Positions 34,716-45,004 of a stretch of 64,000 bases of DNA are shown piece by piece. The notes beneath the pieces are model-generated. The model was not told the DNA's origin. It did no database searches and saw only the letters and a program-made list of their open reading frames with translations. The stretch spans positions 2,566,959 to 2,630,958 of the forward strand of contig OX291542.1 of assembly GCA_946406115.1 (NCBI GenBank), in the 5' to 3' direction. A program made the position numbers and the translations under genes. The first letter of the stretch is position 1, and each line of letters begins with the position of its first letter. The stretch is from Apoda limacodes (Eukaryota > Arthropoda > Insecta > Lepidoptera > Limacodidae).

Positions 34716-35599
34716 GGAATAACGCTTAATTTTACCCACGACTTTTTTTACGTAGAAAGTGAAAATATTTTTAAATAATATGTACCGCCCTACCCCCTCA
34801 TGACTGCCCGCCGACTTTGCCCATCATAAATGCGCGCGCAGTACTTGATCATTATTTTGCTGCGATGTTATTTTAAAACTGCGATATCTCCTAAGATATT
34901 CATTGAAATCGAATTATGTATATGTCAATTTTGTTTTAACTTAAATACTTGTGATGAATCACGTATTTATTTGGATAAGAATTAATATCATGTCTATAAA
35001 AATACCTTCGCAAAAAATGCATTACGTTAAAACAAATTTGGTAAGCATAAACAGGTTATAGTAAGCCAACCTTAAAAGATAGACAAACGCTGTCGCGGGA
35101 GTTTTTTTTAGAATTTTTAAAGGGAAACAATTCTGTCATACATGATTTTTGCAAAACATTAACCGTTTACGCAGCGCACGCAGCAGAATCTCTCGTAAGG
35201 AAAAAAAATCCCCCCCAATTTGAAACATTCTTCATTGGTGCTCCGCTCCTATAGGTCTTAGCGTGATGATATATAGCCTATAGCCTTCGTCGATAAATGG
35301 AACCGAATTCAAATCGGACCAGTAGTTACCTTAGATTAGCGCGTTCAAGCAAACAAACAAAATCTTCAACTTTATAATATTAAGTATAGATACGAGTAGG
35401 AAGAAAAAGAATACTATAAGTATTTTTATACACAAAAAATCAAACACCTAAAAAGTGCATAACCTTTTTAGGCTTGGAAACCTTTAAATGAGGTACTCAT
35501 ATAGTACGGTGACTTTGGAGACATTCCAATTTTAAAGAGTAGTTATGTTTTTAAACATGTGTCAAAATATAGTGTAATTTAAATCAAAAGCACTAAGAA

Positions 35600-35935
35600 G
35601 TATTGAATTCAACTTCGAAGCAAAATAACTTTATACCCCTTTTTAACCCCTATAGGGGATGAATTTCAATAAAACGCGAAACATGTCGTCCATCAATTCT
35701 GTTGCAAAAGGTTTATGCAAAATTTGAAGTAAATTGGACCAAGGCATCACGTTGTCCCATACAAACTTTTCCCCCCTTTTTCACCCCCTTAAGAGTAGAA
35801 TTTCGGAAAATCTTTTCTCATCGGATGCCTACGTCATACAAAGAACACACCCTCCAAGTTTCAGCGGTCAGCGGTTTAGGCTGTGCGTTGATCCGTCAGT
35901 CATTCAGGACAAAGCATTTTATATGTGTAGATGTA
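35600..35935 (+). repeat. Interspersed repeat (AGTTTCAGCGGTCAG... family)
   Basis: Contains CCCCTTTTTAACCCCTATAG, a C-rich segment near 35770-35795 and the terminal AAGTTTCAG / GGCTGTGCGTTGATCCGTCA / TTTATATGTGTAGAT sequence found in many lepidopteran genomes. It lies in the intron between two alpha-catenin exons and is non-coding despite two short open frames. Confidence 0.5.
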
Positions 35936-36170
35936 ATTTCAACGAAAACGTACCTAAACGTCTTAAATGTATTTATATTGTAAGTATATTATTATGCTCC
36001 TCGCAAAAAATAAAATAAAGTAAACCTGCCCTTATTACATAACGTAGTGACTATTTTACCTAGATACTCGTATCTACAAATAAATTAATGTTTAAATTAT
36101 AAAATCTTATGAAGGCGTATGTTTAGTATTGCGAATCTTGCGGTTGATGTGGTGATGATCAATTCCGTAC

Positions 36171-36276
36171 CTGCTCAGCTATCTCTCGTGTGAGTTTGTC
36201 CAGCTTGGTGCCAGCTTCTGATATTTTCTTCGCAGCGTTGATTACGTCCATCGTGGTCTTCAGCGGACCGCGACCT
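36171..36276 (-). CDS. alpha-Cat: alpha-catenin exon (actin-binding domain)
   Basis: A 106-nt exon. Its first base completes the Arg codon begun by the previous exon (AG|A), then encodes GRGPLKTTMDVINAAKKISE and AGTKLDKLTREIAEQ. Minus-strand acceptor TTTTGTCAG at 36277; donor CAG|GTACGG at 36170. Matches the alpha-catenin segment after MTDFTRG in all animals. The intron to the preceding exon is only 187 bp. Confidence 0.96.
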
Positions 36277-36463
36277 CTGACAAAACCACATGCATTTAAT
36301 ACATATTAACAAACTCCGCTTTAACCCAACACATCTGCATTTTCAGTTGTCAAATATCGATTTCAAAGCAATTAATCTTAGCATTCACAGTAATTTGCAC
36401 ATATTTCGAGGACTTCGAATGTAAAATTGTACTTGTTTTTACAGTTGACATAAACGATAATAC

Positions 36464-36645
36464 CTGGTGAAGTCTGTCATCTCCATCATGATCATGCACA
36501 TGTGCTTAGCCAGCATGATAATATCGTTGCCGGCGTCATCCCACTTCGCCACTTCGTTGTCAAACGTCATCTTCTCGCGTCGGAACAGTTCCACTTGCTG
36601 AAGGATCTTGCGCTTATCTTCTTCTGTCATCTTACGCATAGCTTC
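36464..36645 (-). CDS. alpha-Cat: alpha-catenin exon (start of actin-binding domain)
   Basis: A 182-nt exon. It begins with EAMRKMTEEDKRKILQQVEL after the acceptor ATCTTTAG and ends MCMIMMEMTDFTR, with the last Arg split (ACC AG|A). It contains FRREKMTFDNEVAKWDDAGN and DIIMLAKHM, the first long helices of the actin-binding domain; in vertebrate alpha-catenins the N-terminal helices here are the ones that rearrange under force, so the same role is inferred. Donor GTATTA is weaker than the other donors in the gene. Confidence 0.97.
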
Positions 36646-37079
36646 CTAAAGATTAATGGATACAATTTACAAATCGATATTATAAACGATACAAAAAAAA
36701 TAATTATTCAATTTCAAACATAATGTAAAGGGAAAGAAAATATCTTCCTTTCTTCATGGCTAACATTATAATAACATATTTCATTCGTACTTGTTTTTAA
36801 AATTAAATTCTTGAGTAATATTTTTTTTTGGTATATAATCATTGAAAGGATATTGTTATGTATCTTTAAAGAGTTGTTATGTGTTCCGTGCTAGCTACTA
36901 GAATATTCGATCTTGGCTCGTTACAGATGGTGCCGCGAGCAGGATCCTGTTATCATTAATTTAAATTTCCAATTTTAAATGGGTTAAAATACTCGAATAA
37001 AATCATACTTATCTAAAATAACTTTACTAAATAGTAAGTGGTGTTAATTTTTAATTTTTAAATTATTCTATTATTAATT

Positions 37080-37300
37080 ATTATGGATGGATGGATGTTT
37101 GTTACTCCATCACGCCAACCACTGGACGGATCGAGATGAAACTTGGCACTCATATAGGTTAGGTCCTGGAATAGGACATAAGCTACTTTTATCCTAAAAA
37201 TTCAAAAATACTGCAGGATTGTAAACCAGTAGTTGAACGAACCATAGCAGCAGCTATAGCTTGCAAATTGAGGGCGGGCGGAGGCGCTGGCAAAGTCTTA
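37080..37300 (+). repeat. Interspersed repeat fragment
   Basis: GATGGATGGATG, then CGAGATGAAACTTGGCACTC and TAGGTCCTGGAATAGGACAT, and a GGGCGGGCGGAGGCGCTGG tail resemble a widespread lepidopteran non-autonomous repeat. Non-coding, intronic. Confidence 0.45.
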
Positions 37301-37383
37301 TATATAATAAAAGGAATATATACCTACACTGTCAATTTACTATTGTAATATATATTATATTATAATTTTTTTATACAACTTAC

Positions 37384-37451
37384 TCTAGCGTTGGTGATAC
37401 CACTGATGTCTGGGTACTCGTCGACACCATGCTCGCCGGTGTGGGCGCTTG
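37384..37451 (-). CDS. alpha-Cat: alpha-catenin exon (linker to actin-binding domain)
   Basis: A 68-nt exon. The first two bases CA complete a Ser codon whose T comes from either alternative exon upstream, then SAHTGEHGVDEYPDISGITN and AR. Acceptor ATACAG at 37452; donor AGA|GTAAGT at 37383. It encodes the serine-containing tail of the linker before the actin-binding domain. Reading it in the other two frames gives a stop at its own end (TAG) or in the next exon (TGA), which constrains how the upstream exons can be used. Confidence 0.95.
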
Positions 37452-37459
37452 CTGTATTT

Positions 37460-38045
37460 AGAAAATGGCATTTTATTGTTTATAGAAGGCATTTACCAAC
37501 AAAACTCTAAAATAAAGGATAAAGGCGATTACATTTTTAGCACAATTCTAAAGTAAAGAATAAAATCGTTTCATAATTTTTCAACACGTGGTTTTAAAGT
37601 ACTGTAAATAATAAATCCCAAATAACTTGAAATAAATGATTAAAATCTTGTAAATAGGTATTTTTTCGATGAATATATGACATAACTTTGAATAAAATTC
37701 AATTTTTTTTTTTATTTCTTAAGAGATTTTTTTTTTAGTGATTGCATCAAAGTATGCTAACTTATAGCAAAAACGCAGTGTTGTTAGGCCTGCTTTACAG
37801 CGACTCAAGCAAAAAAAAAAACCTGCAGCGGCACGACTCGTTGACAGGACTACAAACACACAACGCTTCTGCTTACAGGACGCGGCTCGCTCATAAGTGC
37901 GATATTCTTATTAACGAGTGCGCTCTGCACTTACTATTAGGTTTGATTCAGCTTTGTTACATTTTGCAAAATTTACTATTGAATTAGACTCATGTACGAT
38001 TTATTCTGTGACGTGGCTCAGACTTATCTTTATATTTATCTCTAC
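37460..38045. other. Alpha-catenin intron, no gene seen
   Basis: AT-rich intron DNA between the linker exon and alternative exon B. Short open frames at 37742-37987 and 37918-38175 show no recognisable domain. Confidence 0.5.
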
Positions 38046-38049
38046 TTAC

Positions 38050-38122
38050 ATCTGCTCCTGGTCTCCATGGTCATATCCTCGACCGGTTCGAACTCGGTGT
38101 CCGTGTCTAGATCGTCGCTGGT
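38050..38122 (-). CDS. alpha-Cat: alpha-catenin alternative linker exon B
   Basis: A 73-nt exon, phase 0 start and phase 1 end. It encodes TSDDLDTDTEFEPVEDMTME and TRSR plus the first base of a Ser codon. Acceptor GTGACCATAG; donor AGAT|GTAAGT, an ideal donor. The residues correspond to the acidic phospho-linker between the M domain and the actin-binding domain, the position of ELDDSDFETEDFDVRSRTS in vertebrate alpha-E-catenin. It has three Thr/Ser with an acidic residue at +3, the casein kinase 2 pattern. This version resembles the constitutive insect form as I remember it, so it is likely the canonical exon. It is interchangeable in phase with exon A at 39583-39652. Confidence 0.92.
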
Positions 38123-38999
38123 CTATGGTCACCAGATACAACACATGCAATAGACAAGACACACACAGCTTTTAGCATGCGATAGAATGCGTTATAACAG
38201 ATCTAGGTGAAACAGCTTGCCATACAAAAACAGATAAAGGAATAACTTTGATTGTTAGTTAATTTTTAAAATTTAAAATAAATTCTTCCATTACTTAAGC
38301 TTTAACAATTTTCAAATGTTCATGTTTGATTCTGAAGGCGCCATAGGTTTACAAAATGACTGTAATTTTAAAGAAGCTCTATAAATTTAATATTTTTAAC
38401 ATTAGACTTTTAGGTTACCGAAGGGAAAAATAAATGTGTACAAGAACAATTTAATTTAATAAAATCATATGTTCAATAAATATTTCACTCAGCTTTAAAA
38501 CAGCAAGCATATCAGTGTGATTTTTGTTACACACACTCACACAACACACTCGGTGAGGGCAGGCCGTGCCCCTGCAGTGGGTTGATAAGGATAGTAACAC
38601 ACTAATTACCAACAAGTACGTTTAATAAAAAATCAATAACATTATTTCGAATTTATATTTAGTTACTCAGCAAAAGTACCTATTGCGCGTTAAGTTTAAA
38701 CTTTGTTGGAAGAATCGGCAAGAAACTCTGTTCCCATTAACTATTTTGATATAAGTAAGCTGCTACAACAAAGTGTCACCAATCACAAATGAAAATAAAA
38801 CACATATTTATATTAATCACATGACCCTGCACGAATCACTCATGGCACTAACACAGATTAAACACAAATGTAATAATGTCACCTCCATGCAAAACCTGGA
38901 ATTATTCATTAATGGTTATTTCATGCAATGACTTGATTGCTGACAACCATCGTTACATTAAGCCTCTTTGAGATGCGACAGTTCAGAACAAGTACACAT

Positions 39000-39430
39000 A
39001 TTGTTACTAAAAGAAGGCCAAGTGCGTATCGTACACGGATTCACCTAGGGTTCCTTATTATGATAATTATTGGAGATATCTAAAAACAAAGCTATGTATT
39101 TAATAGCTTGTTACAGATTTTTAGAATGAATGGTCGAAAAGTTGTTGAGAGTAATATACACACAAAACTTACGACTATCTCGCAAAATGTACGACACCTA
39201 ACGCAACCGGGTGCGCGACCAACAAATATTTTATCCTTCTTCATGCATAGAGAGTATTGTTGTTTTTTTATCTTTATTTAATTATATAAACTCTATGGCG
39301 GTGCACATAACTTAAAATTTGATGAGAATTGATCTAAAGGTGGTAGAAAATAAGTTTGTGATTGACATACGGGCATGCCGAAACTATAACGGACCGCTTT
39401 GACATTTGGTTACGGAACCCTAAAAAGGGC
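39000..39430. repeat. Interspersed repeat (GGCCAAGTGCG ... GGAACCCTAAAA family)
   Basis: Starts GGCCAAGTGCGTATCGTACA with AGGGTTCC shortly after, and ends near TTTGGTTACGGAACCCTAAA. A second complete copy is at 52660-53275 and single ends occur near 61145 and 62405. Non-coding; it lies between the two alternative alpha-catenin exons' flanking introns. Confidence 0.65.
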
Positions 39431-39582
39431 ATTGTCATAATTAACGAATTTAGGTGAAAACGTTTCTATCAGGCAATAAAGTTTTCCTAAACAGAACTGT
39501 CACATCTCAAGGCCCCAACAAATTAGCCACAGGACTGGACACCCATTTGTACGACAAGGACAGACGTATGCTGCCGTCTCAC

Positions 39583-39652
39583 ATTTGCTCCTGGTCTCCA
39601 GGGTGTAGTGCTCATCCAAGTCTACGTCCTCAGGGTCTAGGTCCTCCTCTTC
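39583..39652 (-). CDS. alpha-Cat: alpha-catenin alternative linker exon A
   Basis: A 70-nt exon, phase 0 start and phase 1 end. It encodes EEEDLDPEDVDLDEHYTLET and RSK plus the first base of a Ser codon. Acceptor GTCTTAG; donor AAAT|GTGAGA. It aligns with exon B over DLD...E...ETRS but replaces the Thr/Ser-containing acidic run with Glu/Asp, leaving no Thr or Ser with an acid at +3 inside the exon. Both exons fit between NR of the upstream exon and the CA-beginning exon downstream. Open frame, both splice sites and matching phase make a pseudo-exon unlikely. Expression is not shown by the sequence. Confidence 0.85.
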
Positions 39653-39949
39653 CTAAGACAATCAAGTATTGGAGTGGACTTCAATGGAAAAAATTTAATG
39701 TTCACATTTCTTTGGCGATTTGCAGATAATAACTCTTGGTAAATGTACATAAATAATAAAGCGTGGTTAATGCAATTTTATATAATACTACTTATTACAG
39801 ATGGACAGCATTGATTCATCTATTTTATAAATATAATAGATATTGTCGTGTGTTAAAATTGTAAATAACAATAAATAATAATATTTAAATATGATATTAT
39901 ATTAAATCTGTAAAATCTTAACAAAGTTATTCTTAATAACTGGCTCAAC

Positions 39950-40030
39950 ACACAGCCGGTGACGGCGGAGGTTTGCCGGCCGATGGGCCTGGTACACGCG
40001 GGCTAGTGATTTTTGGTATACTGTCGACAG
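39950..40030. other. GC-rich intronic island, unknown
   Basis: About 60 bp of GC-rich sequence (GGTGACGGCGGAGGTTTGCC) in an AT-rich intron between alpha-catenin exons. It has no match to alpha-catenin protein in any frame I can read and may be part of a repeat. Confidence 0.3.
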
Positions 40031-40144
40031 TAGCACGTATCAGCAACTTAAATTAACACAAAAAAATATTTAAGATAATATTTTTACTAAAATTTTGAAT
40101 TCTGCTGAAAAAAAATTGTCTGAGGGAGCTATAAACATACTGAC

Positions 40145-40302
40145 CCTGTTCATGAGCACAGCGCGACGTATCTCACGCACGCCGTCGTAAACAAGTCTGG
40201 AGGCGTCTATGAAGTCGTTCTCATCGAGCCCGCCGCCGCCGCCCGCGCCGCCGCCCAACGCAGAAACCGCCGCGTCCACGCGGACGGCGAATTTTGACAT
40301 TA
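40145..40302 (-). CDS. alpha-Cat: alpha-catenin exon (end of M domain)
   Basis: A 158-nt exon; the first two bases TA complete a Val codon begun upstream, then MSKFAVRVDAAVSALGG, a glycine run (GGGAGGGGG) and LDENDFIDASRLVYDGVREI, RRAVLMNR. Acceptor GTCAACAG at 40303; donor AGG|GTCAGT. DENDFIDASRLVYDGVREIR is diagnostic of alpha-catenin. The Met is internal, not a start. The glycine run replaces the SSDPAQPM-type linker of vertebrates and is coded by a CpG-rich repeat. The preceding exon is not found in the remaining 24 kb; the 3.9-kb inverted-repeat element starts only 57 bp upstream of the acceptor. Confidence 0.96.
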
Positions 40303-41012
40303 CTGTTGACAAAAATAGACTGATGTTACGTATGGTGATAGATTTGAATACACCAAAGGGATCATTCTCACTAGATCCATTGTCCAGATCTATAATGGAT
40401 CTAGTGAGATATTATTTTCTCAACAGATCCATTTTTAAAAGTGTGTATCTACTGAGAAGTATTTATCTCGCTAGATCCGTTAACCAGAACCAGATTTGAA
40501 AGTGTGGGTCTACTAAGGAATTTCTTTCTTACTAGATTCAGTTGTGGATCTGATAAAAAAATTTGGTGTCGGCTAGGCTTGTTGTCCCCTAGGCTGGGGA
40601 GATAACGGAACTTGCTTTCTAATACTATTTCAGGTACTCGTATTTCCCCATTCCCCATTTCATATTCTTATTTTTACCAACTTTAAAAAAAGAGGAAGTT
40701 CGCGAATGGTCTGTAGGTATCCATATAAGAGATATTATTAATTCAAAACTAAAAATTAACCGACTTTATGAAAGGATCCATACTTATACTAATATTATAA
40801 ATTCGAAAGTGTCGGTGTCTGTCTGTCTATCAATCCATTAAATTTTACGGTTGGACCAATTGTGATGATATGGATATAGATATGGAGATAGTTTGAACCG
40901 CAGAAGACAAGAAAAATACTGTTTTTCTTAATATATTTTTTATTTTATTTTATATATTAAAAAAAAAAATGAAACTATTGATTTTATACGTGTAGTTATT
41001 TTACAAAAGTTA

Positions 41013-43560
41013 TAGATCTCATCAAGATCTTTATTTCAAATGACAGCTGTCAAACTAGAAAGGTCTATATCTCTGTAACTATTGATCGTAGACTAGTAGT
41101 TCCTCTAGTAGAAATGATAGATCTCATCAAGATCTTTATTTCAAATGACAGCTGTCAAACTAGAAAGGTCTATATCTCTGTAACTATTGATCGTAGACTA
41201 GTAGTTCCTCTAGTAGAAATGATAGATCTCATCAAGATCTTTATTTCAAATGACAGCTGTCAAACTAGAAAGGTCTATATCTCTGTAACTTTTGATCGTA
41301 GACTAGTAGTTCCTCTAGTAGAAATGATAGATCTCATCAAGATCTTTATTTCAAATGACAGCTGTCAAACTAGAAAGGTCTATATCTCTGTAACTATTGA
41401 TCGTAGACTAGTAGTTCCTCTAGTAGAAATGATAGATCTCATCAAGATCTTTATTTCAAATGACAGCTGTCAAACTAGAAAGGTCTATATCTCTGTAACT
41501 ATTGATCGTAGACTAGTAGTTCCTCTAGTAGAAATGATAGATCTCATCAAGATCTTTATTTCAAATGACAGCTGTCAAACTAGAAAGGTCTATATCTCTG
41601 TAACTTTTGATCGTAGACTAGTAGTTCCTCTAGTAGAAATGATAGATCTCATCAAGATCTTTATTTCAAATGACAGCTGTCAAACTAGAAAGGTCTATAT
41701 CTCTGTAACTATTGATCGTAGACTAGTAGTTCCTCTAGTATAAATGATAGATCTCATCAAGATCTTTATTTCAAATTACAGCTGTCAAACTAGAAAGGTC
41801 TAAATCTCTGTAACTATTGATCGTAGACTAGTAGTTCCCCTAGTAGAAATGATAGATCTCATCAAGATCTTTATTTCAAATGACAGTTGTCAAACTAGAA
41901 AGGTCTAAATCTCTGTAACTATTGATCGTAGACTAGTAGTTCCCCTAGTAGAAATGATAGATCTCATCAAGATCTTTATTTGAAATGACAGCTGTCAACT
42001 AGAAAGGTCTAAATCTCTGTAACTATTGATCGTAGACTAGTAGTTCCTCTAGTAGAAATGATAGATCTCATCAAGATCTTTATTTCAAATGACAGCTGTC
42101 AAACTAGAAAGGTCTATATCTCTGTAACTATTGATCGTAGACTAGTAGTTCCTCTAGTAGAAATGATAGATCTCATCAAGATCTTTATTTCAAATGACAG
42201 CTGTCAAACTAGAAAGGTCTAAATCTCTGTAACTATTGATCGTAGACTAGTAGTTCCCCTAGTAGAAATGATAGATCTCATCAAGATCTTTATTTCAAAT
42301 GACAGTTGTCAAACTAGAAAGGTCTTAATCTCTGTAACTATTGATCGTAGACTAGTAGTTCCCCTAGTAGAAATGATAGATCTCATCAAGATCTTTATTT
42401 CAAATGACAGCTGTCAACTAGAAAGGTCTAAATCTCTGTAACTATTGATCGTAGACTAGTAGTTCCTCTAGTAGAAATGATAGATCTCATCAAGATCTTT
42501 ATTTCAAATGACAGCTGTCAAACTAGAAAGGTCTATATCTCTGTAACTATTGATCGTAGACTAGTAGTTCCCCTAGTAGAAATGATAGATCTCATCAAGA
42601 TCTTTATTTCAAATGACAGTTGTCAAACTAGAAAGGTCTAAATCTCTGTAACTATTGATCGTAGACTAGTAGTTCCCCTAGTAGAAATGATAGATCTCAT
42701 CAAGATCTTTATTTGAAATGACAGCTGTCAACTAGAAAGGTCTAAATCTCTGTAACTATTGATCGTAGACTAGTAGTTCCTCTAGTAGAAATGATAGATC
42801 TCATCAAGATCTTTATTTCAAATGACAGCTGTCAAACTAGAAAGGTCTATATCTCTGTAACTATTGATCGTAGACTAGTAGTTCCTCTAGTAGAAATGAT
42901 AGATCTCATCAAGATCTTTATTTCAAATGACAGCTGTCAAACTAGAAAGGTCTAAATCTCTGTAACTATTGATCGTAGACTAGTAGTTCCCCTAGTAGAA
43001 ATGATAGATCTCATCAAGATCTTTATTTCAAATGACAGTTGTCAAACTAGAAAGGTCTAAATCTCTGTAACTATTGATCGTAGACTAGTAGTTCCCCTAG
43101 TAGAAATGATAGATCTCATCAAGATCTTTATTTCAAATGACAGCTGTCAACTAGAAAGGTCTAAATCTCTGTAACTATTGATCGTAGACTAGTAGTTCCT
43201 CTAGTAGAAATGATAGATCTCATCAAGATCTTTATTTCAAATGACAGCTGTCAAACTAGAAAGGTCTATATCTCTGTAACTATTGATCGTAGACTAGTAG
43301 TTCCTCTAGTAGAAATGATAGATCTCATCAAGATCTTTATTTCAAATGACAGCTGTCAAACTAGAAAGGTCTAAATCTCTGTAACTATTGATCGTAGACT
43401 AGTAGTTCCCCTAGTAGAAATGATAGATCTCATCAAGATCTTTATTTCAAATGACAGCTGTCAAACTAGAAAGGTCTAAATCTCGGTAACTATTGATCGT
43501 AGACTAGTAATTTCTCCACAGCAATGATAGTTCTCATCAAGATCTTAATTTCGGATGACA
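41013..43560. repeat. 105-bp satellite array, about 24 units
   Basis: Unit of 105 bp (some 104) starting TAGATCTCATCAAGATCTTT and including the 12-bp perfect palindrome TGACAGCTGTCA and TAGACTAGTAGTT. Variants (CCTCTAG or CCCCTAG; CAAACTAG or CAACTAG) recur every three to four units, pointing to multi-unit duplications. Because 105 is divisible by three, one frame stays open over six units (41114-41743, repeating MIDLIKIFISNDSCQTRKVY); later units have stops, so coding is not supported. Confidence 0.95.
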
Positions 43561-43594
43561 GTTATCATCTAAAACCTTTCTTTTTGACGTGTCA

Positions 43595-43795
43595 TTTCTG
43601 TAGAGAAACTACTAGTCTACGATAAATTTTAGGTACCCGAGTAAGTTTTAGGTTACCGAGATATATTTCTTTATAGTTTGACAGCTCTCATTCTGAAGTA
43701 AAGATCATATGAGACGTATCATTTCTGTCAAGAAACTACTAGTCTACGATCAATAGTTACAGAGATTTAGACCTTTCTAGTTTGACAAACAAACC
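43595..43795. repeat. Inverted satellite units closing the array
   Basis: GAAACTACTAGTCTACGAT occurs twice (near 43603 and 43731) in opposite orientation to the array; the second continues through the complement of the unit to CTAGTTTGACAAAC. The array thus ends in head-to-head units. Confidence 0.8.
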
Positions 43796-43802
43796 CTAGG
43801 GC

Positions 43803-43900
43803 AGGGATGGCGAACCTTTTTTGATGAATATGCCTTTTTTATAAAAAAAAAATACTACTGTACCTATGAAGTGCCGTCAAAAAATCTTGGTTACTTAATA
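43803..43900 (+). mobile_element. hAT-type MITE end (partial)
   Basis: CAGGGATGGCGAACCTTTTT at 43803 has the form of a hAT terminal inverted repeat. I found no matching opposite end nearby, so this is a fragment nested in the larger element. Confidence 0.5.
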
Positions 43901-44309
43901 ATAATAGAGAAAAATTAAACGAATTGCTATTAACTTAAAGCTATTTAGATTACAGCTCGAAATGTTTACAGCAATCAAAATGTTTAATAATATATATTTA
44001 TTCAAATTAAAAATTTTCGTTAATAATTAAGTATCTTTTTCGTTAATAATTAAGTATCATTTTCTATAATTACATATTTTTTCAAACCTAATTTGTTTTT
44101 AAATTATAATTGTAATAACATTCTATTTTGTGAGACAATATATTATCATTAGATCTAATTTATATTAACATTATTTTTAAAATAGATCTATTGGCAATGA
44201 AAATTCTCATCAGATCCAGTTTATTAGAAAACAGATCTGCTGAGAAAAAAATATCTCACTAGATCCAAGATGGATCTAGACAATGGATCTACTGAGAATG
44301 ATCGCACCA

Positions 44310-45000
44310 AAGTCAATTCGACGTCAAATGTAGATATTACATGTCCTTAACAATAGTTGTGCTGCTAAATTATTGAAAAACATCTGTACGGAGCAATAGG
44401 ATCGATCCAGATTCGAGCTTTTACGTTAAACACTTTCGGAGAGAAGTAACTGTCATAGACAAAATATTACGAGTTGTTATTTTCCTTTTATGACAGGAAA
44501 AACTAAAAAGAGTATTGTGTTATGTTTAAAGTGTTTAATGTGCAAAATGGAAGCAATTCCAGCTATGGCGTGACAGTCAAACAATTTAAACATTTCATTT
44601 ATGAAGAAATAACAATATTTCACTTGAAATGTTAGCGCCAGTCAATATAACAATATAACAGGTCAACTTATATCAGTCTTTTCGTTCCGCTACTGTACAC
44701 GTCGTTGTCACATTCAAATCAGATTAATTTCACTGACTGCAACAAGAGGGCTGGCTAAGGGATTATGTCGTACTTCAGTTGTAAAGGGGTGTTTTAAATT
44801 TAAAACATAAAAGTAATAAAGATACATAGTATAAAGCAATACCGCAGACTACTGACAACTAGCGCCACCATCAGATAATCTCCTCTTTGTACAAAGCGTG
44901 TTCCAAACATGTTTACTTTATATAAAAAAAGCTTATTAAAAGCCATTTTAGAACGTTCTGTATTATTAACCGACTTCAAAAATAGGAATTCGACCCATAA
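44310..45000. other. AT-rich, no gene seen
   Basis: Nothing recognised apart from a short phrase (CTAGCGCCACCATCAGATA) at 44860 that resembles one near 61405. Confidence 0.4.
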
Positions 45001-45004
45001 TCTG

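Larger units (their letters stand above)
40359..44304. mobile_element. 3.9-kb inverted-repeat element carrying a 105-bp satellite
   Basis: The ends are inverted repeats of about 80 bp, roughly 80% identical, starting GATCATTCTCA(C/G)TAGATCC and containing further (C/T)AGATCC motifs. CACCAAAG occurs directly outside both ends (40351-40358 and 44305-44312), a candidate 8-bp target duplication. Inside are a short (about 30 bp) stretch of lepidopteran repeat, the satellite at 41013-43560, inverted satellite units at 43595-43795 and a hAT-like end at 43803. No transposase is seen. It lies in an alpha-catenin intron or just upstream of the visible exons. Confidence 0.75.

Noticed and set aside
39950..40030. 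GC-rich island as a further alternative alpha-catenin exon
   Set aside because: No frame aligns with either linker exon or any alpha-catenin segment, and no phase-compatible splice pair was found around it.
41114..41743. 209-codon open frame with a 35-residue tandem repeat
   Set aside because: It is the 105-bp satellite read in frame; the other ~18 units contain stops and 1-bp length variants in the same frame, and there is no gene context.
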